A stretch of DNA of 23,229 nt. Origin: Pseudomonadota bacterium (GTDB taxonomy: Bacteria; Pseudomonadota; Alphaproteobacteria; Rhizobiales; Hyphomicrobiaceae). Of this stretch, positions 9,821 to 17,783 are shown piece by piece (positions within the stretch are counted from its first letter, which is position 1; each line of letters begins with the position of its first letter). The stretch is from NCBI GenBank assembly GCA_023387235.1, contig JAEWIJ010000046.1:1-23229 (forward strand), in the 5' to 3' direction. A program made the translations under genes and the position numbers. The notes beneath the pieces are model-generated. The model did no database searches, was not told where the DNA came from, and saw nothing but the letters and a program-made list of their open reading frames with translations.

Positions 9821-11659
9821 TCAATCCCCGAGCGCCACGCCTTCACGCCGCGGATCGGCGCCACCTTCGAGGTGGCTCGGTCCGCGGCGCACGATTATGT
9901 GCGTCCCCGATGTCATGAGATCGAAATCAATGCGGTGCCCGAGAGGCTTGAGCCGCAGCGCCTGCCAGAGCGTCGAGCCCCACGCCCACGGTCGGGTGAC
10001 GACGTCATAGGCCGACGCCGTCGTGGACTCGAGCTCGAACCCGCGGCCCCGACTGCCGAAGTTCGCAAGCGCTGCCGCCGCCTGCGCGTCCATCTCCCAG
10101 TCGATCAGCCCGACGAGCGATTTCACCACGTAAAGAATGATGCGGCTGCCGCCCGGCGATCCGAGGACGATCTTCAAGTCCTCGTTCTCGTCGAGCACGA
10201 TCGTCGGCGCCATGGAGCTGCGCGGACGTTTTCCGCCGGCAATGCGGTTCGCGATCGGCCGGCCTTGCGCATCCTCCGGACGGAAAGAGAAGTCGGTCAA
10301 CTGGTTGTTGAGCAGAAAGCCCCCCGCCCACAGGCGTGAGCCGAACGCCGCCTCGATGGTCGTGGTCATGGCCACCGCATTGCCGGCGCCATCGACGATC
10401 GAGATGTGGCTGGTGCCGGAAGATTCGGCGGTGGCGTCCCCGCCGAAAAGGTGCGCCCGATCGCCATCCGGCCGGCCCGCCTCGACACGCTCGGCTGCCT
10501 GTAGCGGCGCGATGAGTGCACGCCGCCGATCGAGATATGACTGGGCCAGCAGACCGGCGGGTATCTGCACGAAATCCGGATCGGCGAGATAGCGATTGCG
10601 ATCCGCGTACGCGAGCTTCTCCGCCTCCGCAATGATATGCATCGCGCGCGCGTTGAGGGCGGCTTGCGGGCCGCGGCCGAGATCGAAAGGCTCGATCAGG
10701 CGTAATGCTTGCCCGATGGTATGCGCGCCCGAGGACGGTGGCCCCATCCCGCACACTCTGAGCGCGCGATAGGGCACGCAGACGGGTTCGCGCTCGCGCG
10801 CCTCGTAGCCCGCGAGGTCGGCGCGTGTGATGTCACCGGCGGGCGGCGGTCCCCCCGCCACGGCAGCGACGATGCTCTCGGCGAGCGGTCCGTCGTAGAA
10901 CGCCCGTGCACCGTCGCGCGCAAGGATCTCGAGCGTTGCCGCAAACTCGGGATTGCGCAGCCGATGCCCCGGGCTCCAGGCTTTTCCGGCCGCATCGAAG
11001 AAATAGCGTCGCGCATCCGGCGAGAAGGCCTCGAGCCCCATCCACTGGAGCAGCAAAGTGAGGCGCGGCGAGACGAGAAAGCCATCGCGCGCCAGCGTGA
11101 TTGCTGGCCCGAAGAGCCGCGCCCACGGCAGCCGTCCGTGCCGGCGATGGGCGAGCTCCAGCATCGCGAGCGCGCCGGGCACACCAACCGCGGCGCCCGA
11201 CGCGATGGCGGTGGCGAAAGGGATCGGCTTTCCTGCCGCATCGAGGAAGCGGTTCGGCTGCGCGGCGGCCGGCGCCGTCTCGCGGCCGTCGTAAGTGCGG
11301 ATCGTCCGCGTTGCGGCATCGAAATGGAGAAGAAATGCGCCACCGCCGATGCCCGAGGATTGCGGCTCGACGAGGTTCAGCACCAATTGCACGGCGATGG
11401 CCGCATCGATCGCACCGCCGCCCTCGCGCAGGATCTCGCGGCCGGCCTCGCTCGCATACGAGTTGGCGGATGCGACCATGTGATGGCGAGCGACGGCGAG
11501 GCCGCGGCTCTGGCGGCCGGATGCCACCTCGGGTGCCGCACGCGTCGGGCCTGGCGTGGGTGTCTGTGCACCGGCGTGCGCCGACAGATCGACGAGGAGC
11601 GCTATCGCAAGGAAAAAAGCGCGTGCCGAGCGGAGCAGAGCGAGATGACGAGGCGTCAT
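9821..11659 (-). CDS. ggt: Gamma-glutamyltranspeptidase, exported
   Basis: A 612-residue N-terminal nucleophile hydrolase that cleaves gamma-glutamyl bonds (glutathione and related peptides) and transfers or hydrolyses the glutamyl group; expected in the periplasm. Residues 1-32 form a signal peptide (hydrophobic AFFLAIALLV, then AHAGAQ). Large-subunit features: GGGAIDAAIAVQLVLNLVEPQSSGIGGG at about 80-107 and Arg126 in YDGRE, which binds substrate carboxylate in the family. The autoprocessing nucleophile is Thr416 in SSGTSHISIVD. Downstream are NNQLTDFSF, RPRSSMAPTIV at about 478-488 and the GSPGG oxyanion loop at about 500-504. All key residues are present. It lies 72 bp downstream of dnaE2 on the same strand and convergent to the peptide importer. 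No good Shine-Dalgarno was seen before ATG 11659, so the start is less sure than the identity. Confidence 0.92.
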   Translation of the reverse strand: MTPRHLALLRSARAFFLAIALLVDLSAHAGAQTPTPGPTRAAPEVASGRQSRGLAVARHHMVASANSYASEAGREILREGGGAIDAAIAVQLVLNLVEPQSSGIGGGAFLLHFDAATRTIRTYDGRETAPAAAQPNRFLDAAGKPIPFATAIASGAAVGVPGALAMLELAHRRHGRLPWARLFGPAITLARDGFLVSPRLTLLLQWMGLEAFSPDARRYFFDAAGKAWSPGHRLRNPEFAATLEILARDGARAFYDGPLAESIVAAVAGGPPPAGDITRADLAGYEAREREPVCVPYRALRVCGMGPPSSGAHTIGQALRLIEPFDLGRGPQAALNARAMHIIAEAEKLAYADRNRYLADPDFVQIPAGLLAQSYLDRRRALIAPLQAAERVEAGRPDGDRAHLFGGDATAESSGTSHISIVDGAGNAVAMTTTIEAAFGSRLWAGGFLLNNQLTDFSFRPEDAQGRPIANRIAGGKRPRSSMAPTIVLDENEDLKIVLGSPGGSRIILYVVKSLVGLIDWEMDAQAAAALANFGSRGRGFELESTTASAYDVVTRPWAWGSTLWQALRLKPLGHRIDFDLMTSGTHIIVRRGPSHLEGGADPRREGVALGD

Positions 11660-11693
11660 GGCGGAGATGGCATTCGCTCTGCTGTGTCGCGGC

Positions 11694-11707
11694 TGCGGGC
11701 GCCCGCA
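11694..11707. other. 14-bp perfect palindrome between dnaE2 and ggt
   Basis: TGCGGGCGCCCGCA is self-complementary, with GCTGCG (11692-11697) and CGCAGC (11712-11717) nearby as a second pairing option. It lies in the 72-bp spacer upstream of ggt. It could fold in mRNA or be an operator; a GC-rich genome makes chance occurrence plausible. Confidence 0.25.
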
Positions 11708-11731
11708 CGCTCGCAGCGGTGTTGGGCGCGG

Positions 11732-14700
11732 TCAATGGAAATCACGCGATTTGGGCAGGATGCGCTCATTGCGCGGATGACCGGACCAGCGTGGATGCTC
11801 CCTGGTGCGGGCGGAGCCTGGATCGGGGCGCAACACCTCGTTGGCACGAGAAAGCGGCACAGGCATGATCTCGCGGCCGCTCTCGCTCAGGAGGCTCAGC
11901 CATTCCGTACGGTCCTCGAGTCGCGCGGCAACGATATGGATGATGTCGTCCTTCCGCTGAACGCGCCCGCGAACGACAATAAGGCGGGACGCCATGACGA
12001 CACGGCGATACCGCTCGAGCGCCTTCGGCCATATGACGGCATTCGCAATGCCCGTCTCGTCCTCGATGGTCATGAAGACCACACCCTTCGCGGAGCCGGG
12101 CCGCTGACGCACGAGCACGACGCCGGCAACCGCCACCCATTGTCCTTCGTGCGCCGTGCGCAGATCGGCACACGACAGGATGCGCCGCCGCGTGAGACCA
12201 CCGCGCAGAAAGGACAGCGGGTGCGCCTTGAGCGAGAGACGGAGCGTCTGATAGTCGGTCACGACATGATCGGGGAGCGGCATCTTCGGCAGTGCGACGG
12301 CCGGCTCGGTCCCGATCTCGCGCGTCTCGCTCCAGGCAAAAAGCGGCAGCGGTGCCGCACCGTCGAGCGCCTTGACCTCCCATAGCGCCTGGCGCCGATC
12401 CAGGCCTAGCGAGCGGAACGCATCGGCCGCGGCGAGGCGCTCAATCGTGTCGAGATGGATGCCGGCACGACGCCAGAGATCATAGGTATCGACGAAAGGC
12501 GCTTCGGCGCGCGCAGCCAGTAGCGTTTCCCGCGTCTCCTTCTCGGACATCATGCCATCGACCTGACGAAAGCCGAGCCGCAAAGCCGGCCGGCCGTCAG
12601 GGCTGCTCGCTTCGAGCGTGCAGTCCCAGTCTGAATGATTGACATCGACAGGGCGCACCTCGACGCCGTTCTCGCGAGCATCGCGCACGAGTTGCGCGGG
12701 GGCATAAAAGCCCATGGGTTGGGAATTCAGAAGTGCGGCGCAGAAGGCCGCCGGGTGATGCTTCTTTATCCAGGCCGACACATAAACCAGGAGCGCGAAA
12801 CTCGCGGCATGGCTTTCGGGAAAGCCGTATTCGCCGAAGCCCTTGATCTGATTGAAGCAGCGCTCGGCGAAATCGCGCGCGTAACCGCGCTCGACCATTT
12901 TCGAAACCATTTTCTCTTCGAGCGCACCGATGGTTCCACGGCGGCGGAAAGCCGCCATGGCCTTCCTCAGCTCATTGACCTCGCCATCCGTGAAGCGCGC
13001 CGCCACCATGGCAATGCGCATGGCCTGCTCCTGAAAGAGCGGCACGCCCAGTGTCCGGCCAAGAATGTTCTCGAGCTCGCCGGCAGGTCCATGCTCCGGC
13101 GCGGGCGAAGGATATTGCGGCTCTTCGATGCCGTCACGCCGGCGCAGATAGGGGTGCACCATGTCACCCTGGATGGGGCCGGGCCGCACGATCGCCACTT
13201 CGATCACGAGATCATAGAAGCGCTTGGGTTTCAGGCGCGGCAGCATGTTCATCTGCGCGCGGCTCTCGACCTGGAAGACGCCGATGGCCTCGGCCTGGCA
13301 CAGCATGTCATAGACGGTGGCATCTCCGCGCGGCAGCGTCGCGAGCGTCAGCTGCTTGCCCTCGTGCGCCGCGATCAGGTCGAAGGCGCGACGGATGCAG
13401 GTGAGCATGCCGAGGCCCAGAACGTCGACCTTGAGCAAGCCGACCGCAGCGAGATCATCCTTGTCCCACTCGATGAATGTGCGATCTTCCATGGCGGCAT
13501 TGCCGACCGGCACGCTCTCCACGAGAGGTCCTCGCGTCAGCACGAAGCCGCCGACGTGCTGCGAAAGATGGCGAGGAAAGCCGACGAGTTCATCGGTCAG
13601 CTCGATCACGCGTTGCAGGAGCCGATCCTCGGGATCGAGGCCGACCTCGCGAATGCGTTGATCGGGAAGCGCGCCACTTGAGCGGGTGCCCCAGACCATG
13701 CCGGCGAGGGCCGCGACAGTATCCTCGCTGAGACCCATGGCCTTGCCCACCTCGCGCACGGCCGAGCGCGAGCGATAGCTGATGACCGTGGCCGCGAGCC
13801 CGGCGCGATGACGTCCATATTTGTCGTAGATGTGCTGAATGACCTCCTCGCGCCGCTGGTGCTCGAAATCGACGTCGATGTCCGGCGGCTCCTTGCGGTC
13901 GGCACTGATGAAGCGCTCGAAGAGGAGATCAACCTCCGTCGGGTTCACGGCCGTAATGCCGAGGCAGTAGCAGACCACGGAATTGGCGGCCGAGCCGCGC
14001 CCCTGGCAGAGGATGTCCTGACTCTTCGCAAAGGCGACGATGTCATGCACCGTGAGGAAATAAGGTGCGTACTTCAGCTCCGCGATCAACCCGAGCTCCC
14101 TTTCGATGAGAGTACGTACTTTCTTCGGCACCCCATCGGGGAATTTCTCGCGCGCGCCCTCCTCGACGAGATCGATGAGATGGCCGTGCGGCGTCTTGCC
14201 GGGCGGTACGGGCTCGTCGGGATATTCGTACTTCAGGTCATCGAGATCGAACGTGCAGGCTTCGGCAATCTCCAGCGTGCAGGTGAGCGCGGATGCGTGA
14301 CCTTCGAAAAGGCGCGCTATCTCGTGCGGCGGCTTGATGTGGCGCTCGGCATTGGACGCGAGCCGCAAACCAGCCTCTCTGATGCACACGCCCTCGCGGA
14401 TACAGGTCAGCACATCCTGCAGAGGACGACGGTGGGGCGTGTGGTAGAGGACGTCCCCCGTTGCGACGAGCGGCGTGCGGCAGCGCCGGGCGAGCGCTGA
14501 AAGCGCGGCAATGCGGGCGCGATCATCGCCGCGATAGGCATGGGTGGCTGCAAGGTAGAGAGCTTTCGGCGCGAGCCCTGTCTTGAGTCGCCGCAGCTCA
14601 CTCTCGAACGCTGCATGAGCGGCTTCTGCCCGCCAGCTCCAGTTTTCCGGCGCAAGCGCGATCAGGATCTGACCATGCGCCGCAGCCGCGACATCCTCGA

Positions 14701-15040
14701 GCGCGAGCATGCATTCTCCTTTTTTGGCAGCGAGCTGGCCCTTTGAAAGGAGCCGGCACAGACGACCGTAAGCTGCGCGGTCGGTCGGCAGGCAGAGGAG
14801 GCTTGGCGCATCGGTCAGATCGAGACGCGTGCCGACGATGAGGCGGAGGCCGATCCGCTTTGCCGCCGTATGTGCGCGCACCACGCCGGCCAGCGTATTG
14901 CGGTCCGTGATCGCCAGCGCCGCGAGACCTTGGAGGCTGGCTTCCGCCACCAGCTCATGAGGATGCGAGCCGCCACGCAGAAAGGAGAAGTTGGTCGTCG
15001 TCTGCAATTCGGCATAGGCGGGCGCCATGGGAGACTTCAT
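11732..15040 (-). CDS. dnaE2: Error-prone DNA polymerase III alpha subunit DnaE2 (ImuC)
   Basis: The catalytic polymerase of the ImuA-ImuB-DnaE2 mutasome, which copies past DNA damage in the SOS response. The 1102-residue length is typical and shorter than replicative DnaE1. An N-terminal PHP domain (AYAELQTTTNFSFLRGGSHP..ITDRNTLAGVVRAH) is followed by the palm with catalytic Asp387 and Asp389 in PPDIDVDF and Asp539 in KVDVLGLGML; all three acidic residues are kept. Also seen are GRGSAANS at about 348 and the fingers region GEYGFPESHAASFALL. The C-terminal OB fold (WVAVAGVVLVRQRPGSAKGVVFMTIEDETG) and the final ILPKSRDFH are DnaE2 hallmarks. The first PHP metal His is Gln (ELQTTT), as in other members I recall. 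Its ATG (15040) overlaps the imuB stop in ATGA, so translation is coupled. Confidence 0.96.
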   Translation of the reverse strand: MKSPMAPAYAELQTTTNFSFLRGGSHPHELVAEASLQGLAALAITDRNTLAGVVRAHTAAKRIGLRLIVGTRLDLTDAPSLLCLPTDRAAYGRLCRLLSKGQLAAKKGECMLALEDVAAAAHGQILIALAPENWSWRAEAAHAAFESELRRLKTGLAPKALYLAATHAYRGDDRARIAALSALARRCRTPLVATGDVLYHTPHRRPLQDVLTCIREGVCIREAGLRLASNAERHIKPPHEIARLFEGHASALTCTLEIAEACTFDLDDLKYEYPDEPVPPGKTPHGHLIDLVEEGAREKFPDGVPKKVRTLIERELGLIAELKYAPYFLTVHDIVAFAKSQDILCQGRGSAANSVVCYCLGITAVNPTEVDLLFERFISADRKEPPDIDVDFEHQRREEVIQHIYDKYGRHRAGLAATVISYRSRSAVREVGKAMGLSEDTVAALAGMVWGTRSSGALPDQRIREVGLDPEDRLLQRVIELTDELVGFPRHLSQHVGGFVLTRGPLVESVPVGNAAMEDRTFIEWDKDDLAAVGLLKVDVLGLGMLTCIRRAFDLIAAHEGKQLTLATLPRGDATVYDMLCQAEAIGVFQVESRAQMNMLPRLKPKRFYDLVIEVAIVRPGPIQGDMVHPYLRRRDGIEEPQYPSPAPEHGPAGELENILGRTLGVPLFQEQAMRIAMVAARFTDGEVNELRKAMAAFRRRGTIGALEEKMVSKMVERGYARDFAERCFNQIKGFGEYGFPESHAASFALLVYVSAWIKKHHPAAFCAALLNSQPMGFYAPAQLVRDARENGVEVRPVDVNHSDWDCTLEASSPDGRPALRLGFRQVDGMMSEKETRETLLAARAEAPFVDTYDLWRRAGIHLDTIERLAAADAFRSLGLDRRQALWEVKALDGAAPLPLFAWSETREIGTEPAVALPKMPLPDHVVTDYQTLRLSLKAHPLSFLRGGLTRRRILSCADLRTAHEGQWVAVAGVVLVRQRPGSAKGVVFMTIEDETGIANAVIWPKALERYRRVVMASRLIVVRGRVQRKDDIIHIVAARLEDRTEWLSLLSESGREIMPVPLSRANEVLRPDPGSARTREHPRWSGHPRNERILPKSRDFH

Positions 15041-16728
15041 GGCATCAATCCATGCATGTACCAGCGCGGCGCGCGGGCAGAGAGGGCCTCGTCATCCTCG
15101 ATATCTTCTCCCTCTCTCTCCCTGTCGTAGAGGCCGGCGCGAAAGACCCAGTAGCGGGCGCCACTCGTCTCCTCGACGAGGTAGTAGTCGCGGGTTCTTG
15201 CCGTATCCGTGCCAGCCTCGGCGACGCGAGGGACGTAGGCCGCCCACCACGCAGGTGCGATCCGTTCGGGCCCCTCGGCGCGCATGATCCGTCGACGTAC
15301 GCGCCGCCAGACGATCAGCGCGGGGGCGCCTTCGGGAATTGAGGCGAGCACCTCGATCGGCTCGGGCGGGTCCAGCAGCAAGGCCGGCCGCCGGCTTTCG
15401 GAAGACGATGCAGCGATCTCGGGTGCGTCCATTTCTTTTGTCTGGGCGCGCTGCATGGCCGGCACCCGCTTCTGTGCCGCTTCGGGAATGTGGCTGGCAT
15501 GCGGAACTAAGTACATCACGCGATCCCGACCGAGACGCCCCGAGAGGCGGTCGACGAGCCGGGCGGCAGCGCGCGCGCGCGTGCCGGCGATGTCCGCATC
15601 GAGCGTCTGCTGGCTGGCGCCGAGACGCGTCACCTCGCGTGCATCGAGCGTCATAAGGTCAATGCCGAAGCCAGCGTCGAACGCGGCGATCTTCTCGCGC
15701 AACAGGCGGCGTATATGAGCATCATCCCGACAGGGGCTGCTCGTGCCGACCGCCACCTCGCCGAGTGTCCCATCCGAACGATAGAGCGAGAGACAAAAGC
15801 GGCGCCCGCCGACAGCAGCTTCGGCCAGCTTGCCGGCGAGATCGCAGCAGAGGCGTGCGAGCGCAGCCTCGATGCCGGCCGCCGTGAGCAGCGGATCGGA
15901 GAACGGCAGACGCACGATGAAATCCGGCGCCTCCACGAGCGGAGCGCGGGGCTCGCCATAGTGGCCGAGCGCCTGGTCGAGACGCATGAGCACCGTCGCA
16001 ATGGCCGCCGCGTGAGGCTTGTCCTTTCGATTCAGGGCGCGGAAGCGACGCTCGAGCGCGGCACGCGGCAGACCATAGAGCTGACCAATGCGCCGCAGAC
16101 CGAGCCGCTCGAGCAGACGCACGGCATCCGCATCGATGCGCAGGGCAGCTACGGGCAATGACGCGAGTGCGTGGCTCGCTCGCTCCGGCGGCGCGATCGC
16201 GGAGGCTCCCTCCTGCGGCTGCGCGAAGCGGGCGAGTGCGTGCGCGGCGCCGAGCGTGTCGGCACAGGCGGCGCGCGCCGTGAGGCCGAGATGTGACAAG
16301 CGCCGCACAAGATCGGCGAGCAATGCCCGCTCGCCGCCCCCATCACTCTCTTGCCGAAGTTCCGCGCCCGCGAAGAGATGGGCGACGCCGGTGATGTCGA
16401 TCCAGAGCCCGTCCCGGCCATCGACATTACGGGTCGGCCCATAACGGCCGCACCAGCGCGCGAGACGCACGAGATCATCACGATCCCCATCGCCGTCGGC
16501 GGGCAGCGTGAGCAACTCCGGCAAGGCCGCACGCGTATCGGCGAGGCCGGCACCGGCCCGCACACCGAGCGCACGCGCGGCCTCGTTAGCGGCGGCAATC
16601 TCCAGCCCATGCGCCCCGTTGGCGACAAGCGCCAGCGGCCGGTCCGCAGGTATGTTCTCAAGCCCGCGATATCTTCGCAGGCGCTCGATCGGCCATGCCG
16701 GCAGCCACACGGAAACGATACGCGTCAC
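15037..16728 (-). CDS. imuB: ImuB, catalytically inactive Y-family polymerase-like mutasome hub
   Basis: A 563-residue scaffold that links DnaE2, ImuA and the beta clamp. The fold follows Y-family polymerases, but the metal-binding acids are lost: the first strand reads MTRIVSVWLPAWPIERLRR where active enzymes have a D-x-D/N, and the second site is DGLWIDITGVAHLF. Other landmarks are LPADGDGDRDDLVRLARW at about 94-111, the helix-hairpin-helix-like LLERLGLRRIGQLYGLPRAAL at about 203-223, and the C-terminal block RRPALLLDPPEPIEVLA with a following WRRV, the region that carries the clamp-binding segment in ImuB proteins. The start is GTG at 16728, preceded by GGAG with a 7-base spacer. It overlaps imuA by 71 bp and dnaE2 by 4 bp, so the three are one transcription unit. 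Confidence 0.94.
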   Translation of the reverse strand: MTRIVSVWLPAWPIERLRRYRGLENIPADRPLALVANGAHGLEIAAANEAARALGVRAGAGLADTRAALPELLTLPADGDGDRDDLVRLARWCGRYGPTRNVDGRDGLWIDITGVAHLFAGAELRQESDGGGERALLADLVRRLSHLGLTARAACADTLGAAHALARFAQPQEGASAIAPPERASHALASLPVAALRIDADAVRLLERLGLRRIGQLYGLPRAALERRFRALNRKDKPHAAAIATVLMRLDQALGHYGEPRAPLVEAPDFIVRLPFSDPLLTAAGIEAALARLCCDLAGKLAEAAVGGRRFCLSLYRSDGTLGEVAVGTSSPCRDDAHIRRLLREKIAAFDAGFGIDLMTLDAREVTRLGASQQTLDADIAGTRARAAARLVDRLSGRLGRDRVMYLVPHASHIPEAAQKRVPAMQRAQTKEMDAPEIAASSSESRRPALLLDPPEPIEVLASIPEGAPALIVWRRVRRRIMRAEGPERIAPAWWAAYVPRVAEAGTDTARTRDYYLVEETSGARYWVFRAGLYDREREGEDIEDDEALSARAPRWYMHGLMP

Positions 16729-17713
16729 GATTCCACTCCACGACAGAAGACGGCAGCAGGGCGCCGAGGGCTGTGCCCCGGCAGCGCTCGAGAGTGAGCT
16801 TGAAGCGCGGATCGCCGGGCGCTCCAGGGTCGAAGGGATGCGGTGCGCTCGGAGCGGCGGCGATGCGCCAGCGCGCGAACGTCGCGGCCGCGGCGGCGGA
16901 GCGGGCCGCGGTTATCATCAGGGCCGGCGTGCGGTGCGCGGCAGCGGCGAGCGCCAAGCGCCGTGCCGGCGTCAGGCCAACTTCGTCGAGGCAGCCGATG
17001 ACGATGCCTGCCGCTCCCGAGCCGAGGCTTTCTTCCATAGCCCAGAGGGTCTCGGTCGGTGTGGCCGTCTCGATCATCAGCAGCCGTGCGGGATCGAGGC
17101 CAAGCTGTGCGAGACCGGGACCATAGAGTCCCCCACTGTCGCGGGCTAATCGATGAGGCCAGCACCACACCACGAGGCCCGGGAAGCTGGCGGTCGGCAT
17201 GGTCGATGCCGGGATCAGAGGTACCGCCCCAAGACGGCGAGTCGCCAGCATCAAGGCAAAGGCGAGGGCAGCCGGGATATCGCCGTAGGTCTCAGGCTTG
17301 ATCTCACCGAGGCTTGCGGCATCGAGCCGGCGACCGGGCAGCCAGCCATCCACCTCCGGGGCACCGAGCATCCAGACCTCACCCGCGGGCAAGCCGGCAG
17401 GGTGCTCCGCCAATGGACCGCCGAGAGCCGGACGCCGCTCGAGCGTGGCGAGCAGGGTTCTGAGCCCTTCGATGCGCGCCTGTCCGGAATGGGGGGCTGG
17501 CGGCGGTGCGAAAAAGGGGGCAACCGCACCGCCGCCAGAGGGACGCATACGCTTACTCGTACTCTTACTGGTACGCTTACTCGTACTGACACTCCCATCC
17601 GTATTGCTACGGACCACGAAGATCCGCTTGGCCAAGGGCTGGGGGGAGAGGGGGTCTCGGGGCACCTTGTCCAAAGGGTACGCTCTTCGAAACTGCGTAT
17701 GGTCTACCTTCAC
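16658..17713 (-). CDS. imuA: ImuA, RecA/SulA-like mutasome accessory protein
   Basis: The first gene of the SOS mutagenesis operon; the product works with ImuB and DnaE2 in translesion synthesis. The recognisable part starts near residue 75 (RIEGLRTLLATLERRPAL) and continues through ETYGDIPAALAFALMLATRRLG, PGLVVWCWPHRLARDSGGLYGPGLAQLGLDPARLLMIE and the C-terminal DPRFKLTLERCRG. No intact Walker A motif is visible, as in other ImuA proteins. If translation begins at GTG 17713 the product has 351 residues with an unusual 55-75-residue basic and Ser/Thr/Lys-rich leader including STSKRTSKSTSKR; ATG at 17548 is an alternative giving 296 residues. Neither has a strong Shine-Dalgarno. The 3' end runs 71 bp into imuB. 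Identity is good; the start is open. Confidence 0.85.
   Translation of the reverse strand: MKVDHTQFRRAYPLDKVPRDPLSPQPLAKRIFVVRSNTDGSVSTSKRTSKSTSKRMRPSGGGAVAPFFAPPPAPHSGQARIEGLRTLLATLERRPALGGPLAEHPAGLPAGEVWMLGAPEVDGWLPGRRLDAASLGEIKPETYGDIPAALAFALMLATRRLGAVPLIPASTMPTASFPGLVVWCWPHRLARDSGGLYGPGLAQLGLDPARLLMIETATPTETLWAMEESLGSGAAGIVIGCLDEVGLTPARRLALAAAAHRTPALMITAARSAAAAATFARWRIAAAPSAPHPFDPGAPGDPRFKLTLERCRGTALGALLPSSVVEWNRDAYRFRVAAGMADRAPAKISRA
17548..17587. repeat. 24-bp-period tandem repeat in the 5' part of imuA
   Basis: TACGCTTACTCGTACT occurs at 17548-17563 and again, identical, at 17572-17587, a period of exactly 24 bp and so 8 codons. It encodes the STSKR-TSK-STSKR segment on the minus strand. 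Because the period is a multiple of three, copy-number change would keep the frame. Confidence 0.8.
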
Positions 17714-17743
17714 GCGGTCGGACCGTTCTTCCGGCCCGCCTAA

Positions 17744-17758
17744 GTTCTTTATTTGTTC
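17744..17758 (-). promoter_or_regulatory. LexA box (GTTC-N7-GTTC) in front of imuA
   Basis: GTTC at 17744-17747, seven bases, then GTTC at 17755-17758; on the gene strand this reads GAAC-N7-GAAC. It is a perfect match to the direct-repeat operator known for alphaproteobacterial LexA. It lies 31 bases upstream of the GTG start and overlaps the predicted -10 region, the expected place for repression of the imuA-imuB-dnaE2 operon. Confidence 0.88.
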
Positions 17759-17783
17759 TATTCCCGACCGAGCCTTCTGTCAA
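17755..17783 (-). promoter_or_regulatory. Putative sigma70-type promoter of imuA-imuB-dnaE2
   Basis: On the minus strand a consensus -35 TTGACA (17783-17778) is followed after 17 bases by TAGAAC (17760-17755), a partial -10 match that lies inside the LexA box. Transcription would start near 17748, leaving about 35 bases of leader to GTG 17713. Position and overlap with the operator support it; the weak -10 keeps confidence moderate. Confidence 0.6.

Noticed and set aside
10709..12385. Plus-strand open frame (558 codons) across ggt and the dnaE2 3' end
   Set aside because: It spans two recognised minus-strand genes and their spacer, with no protein-like features.
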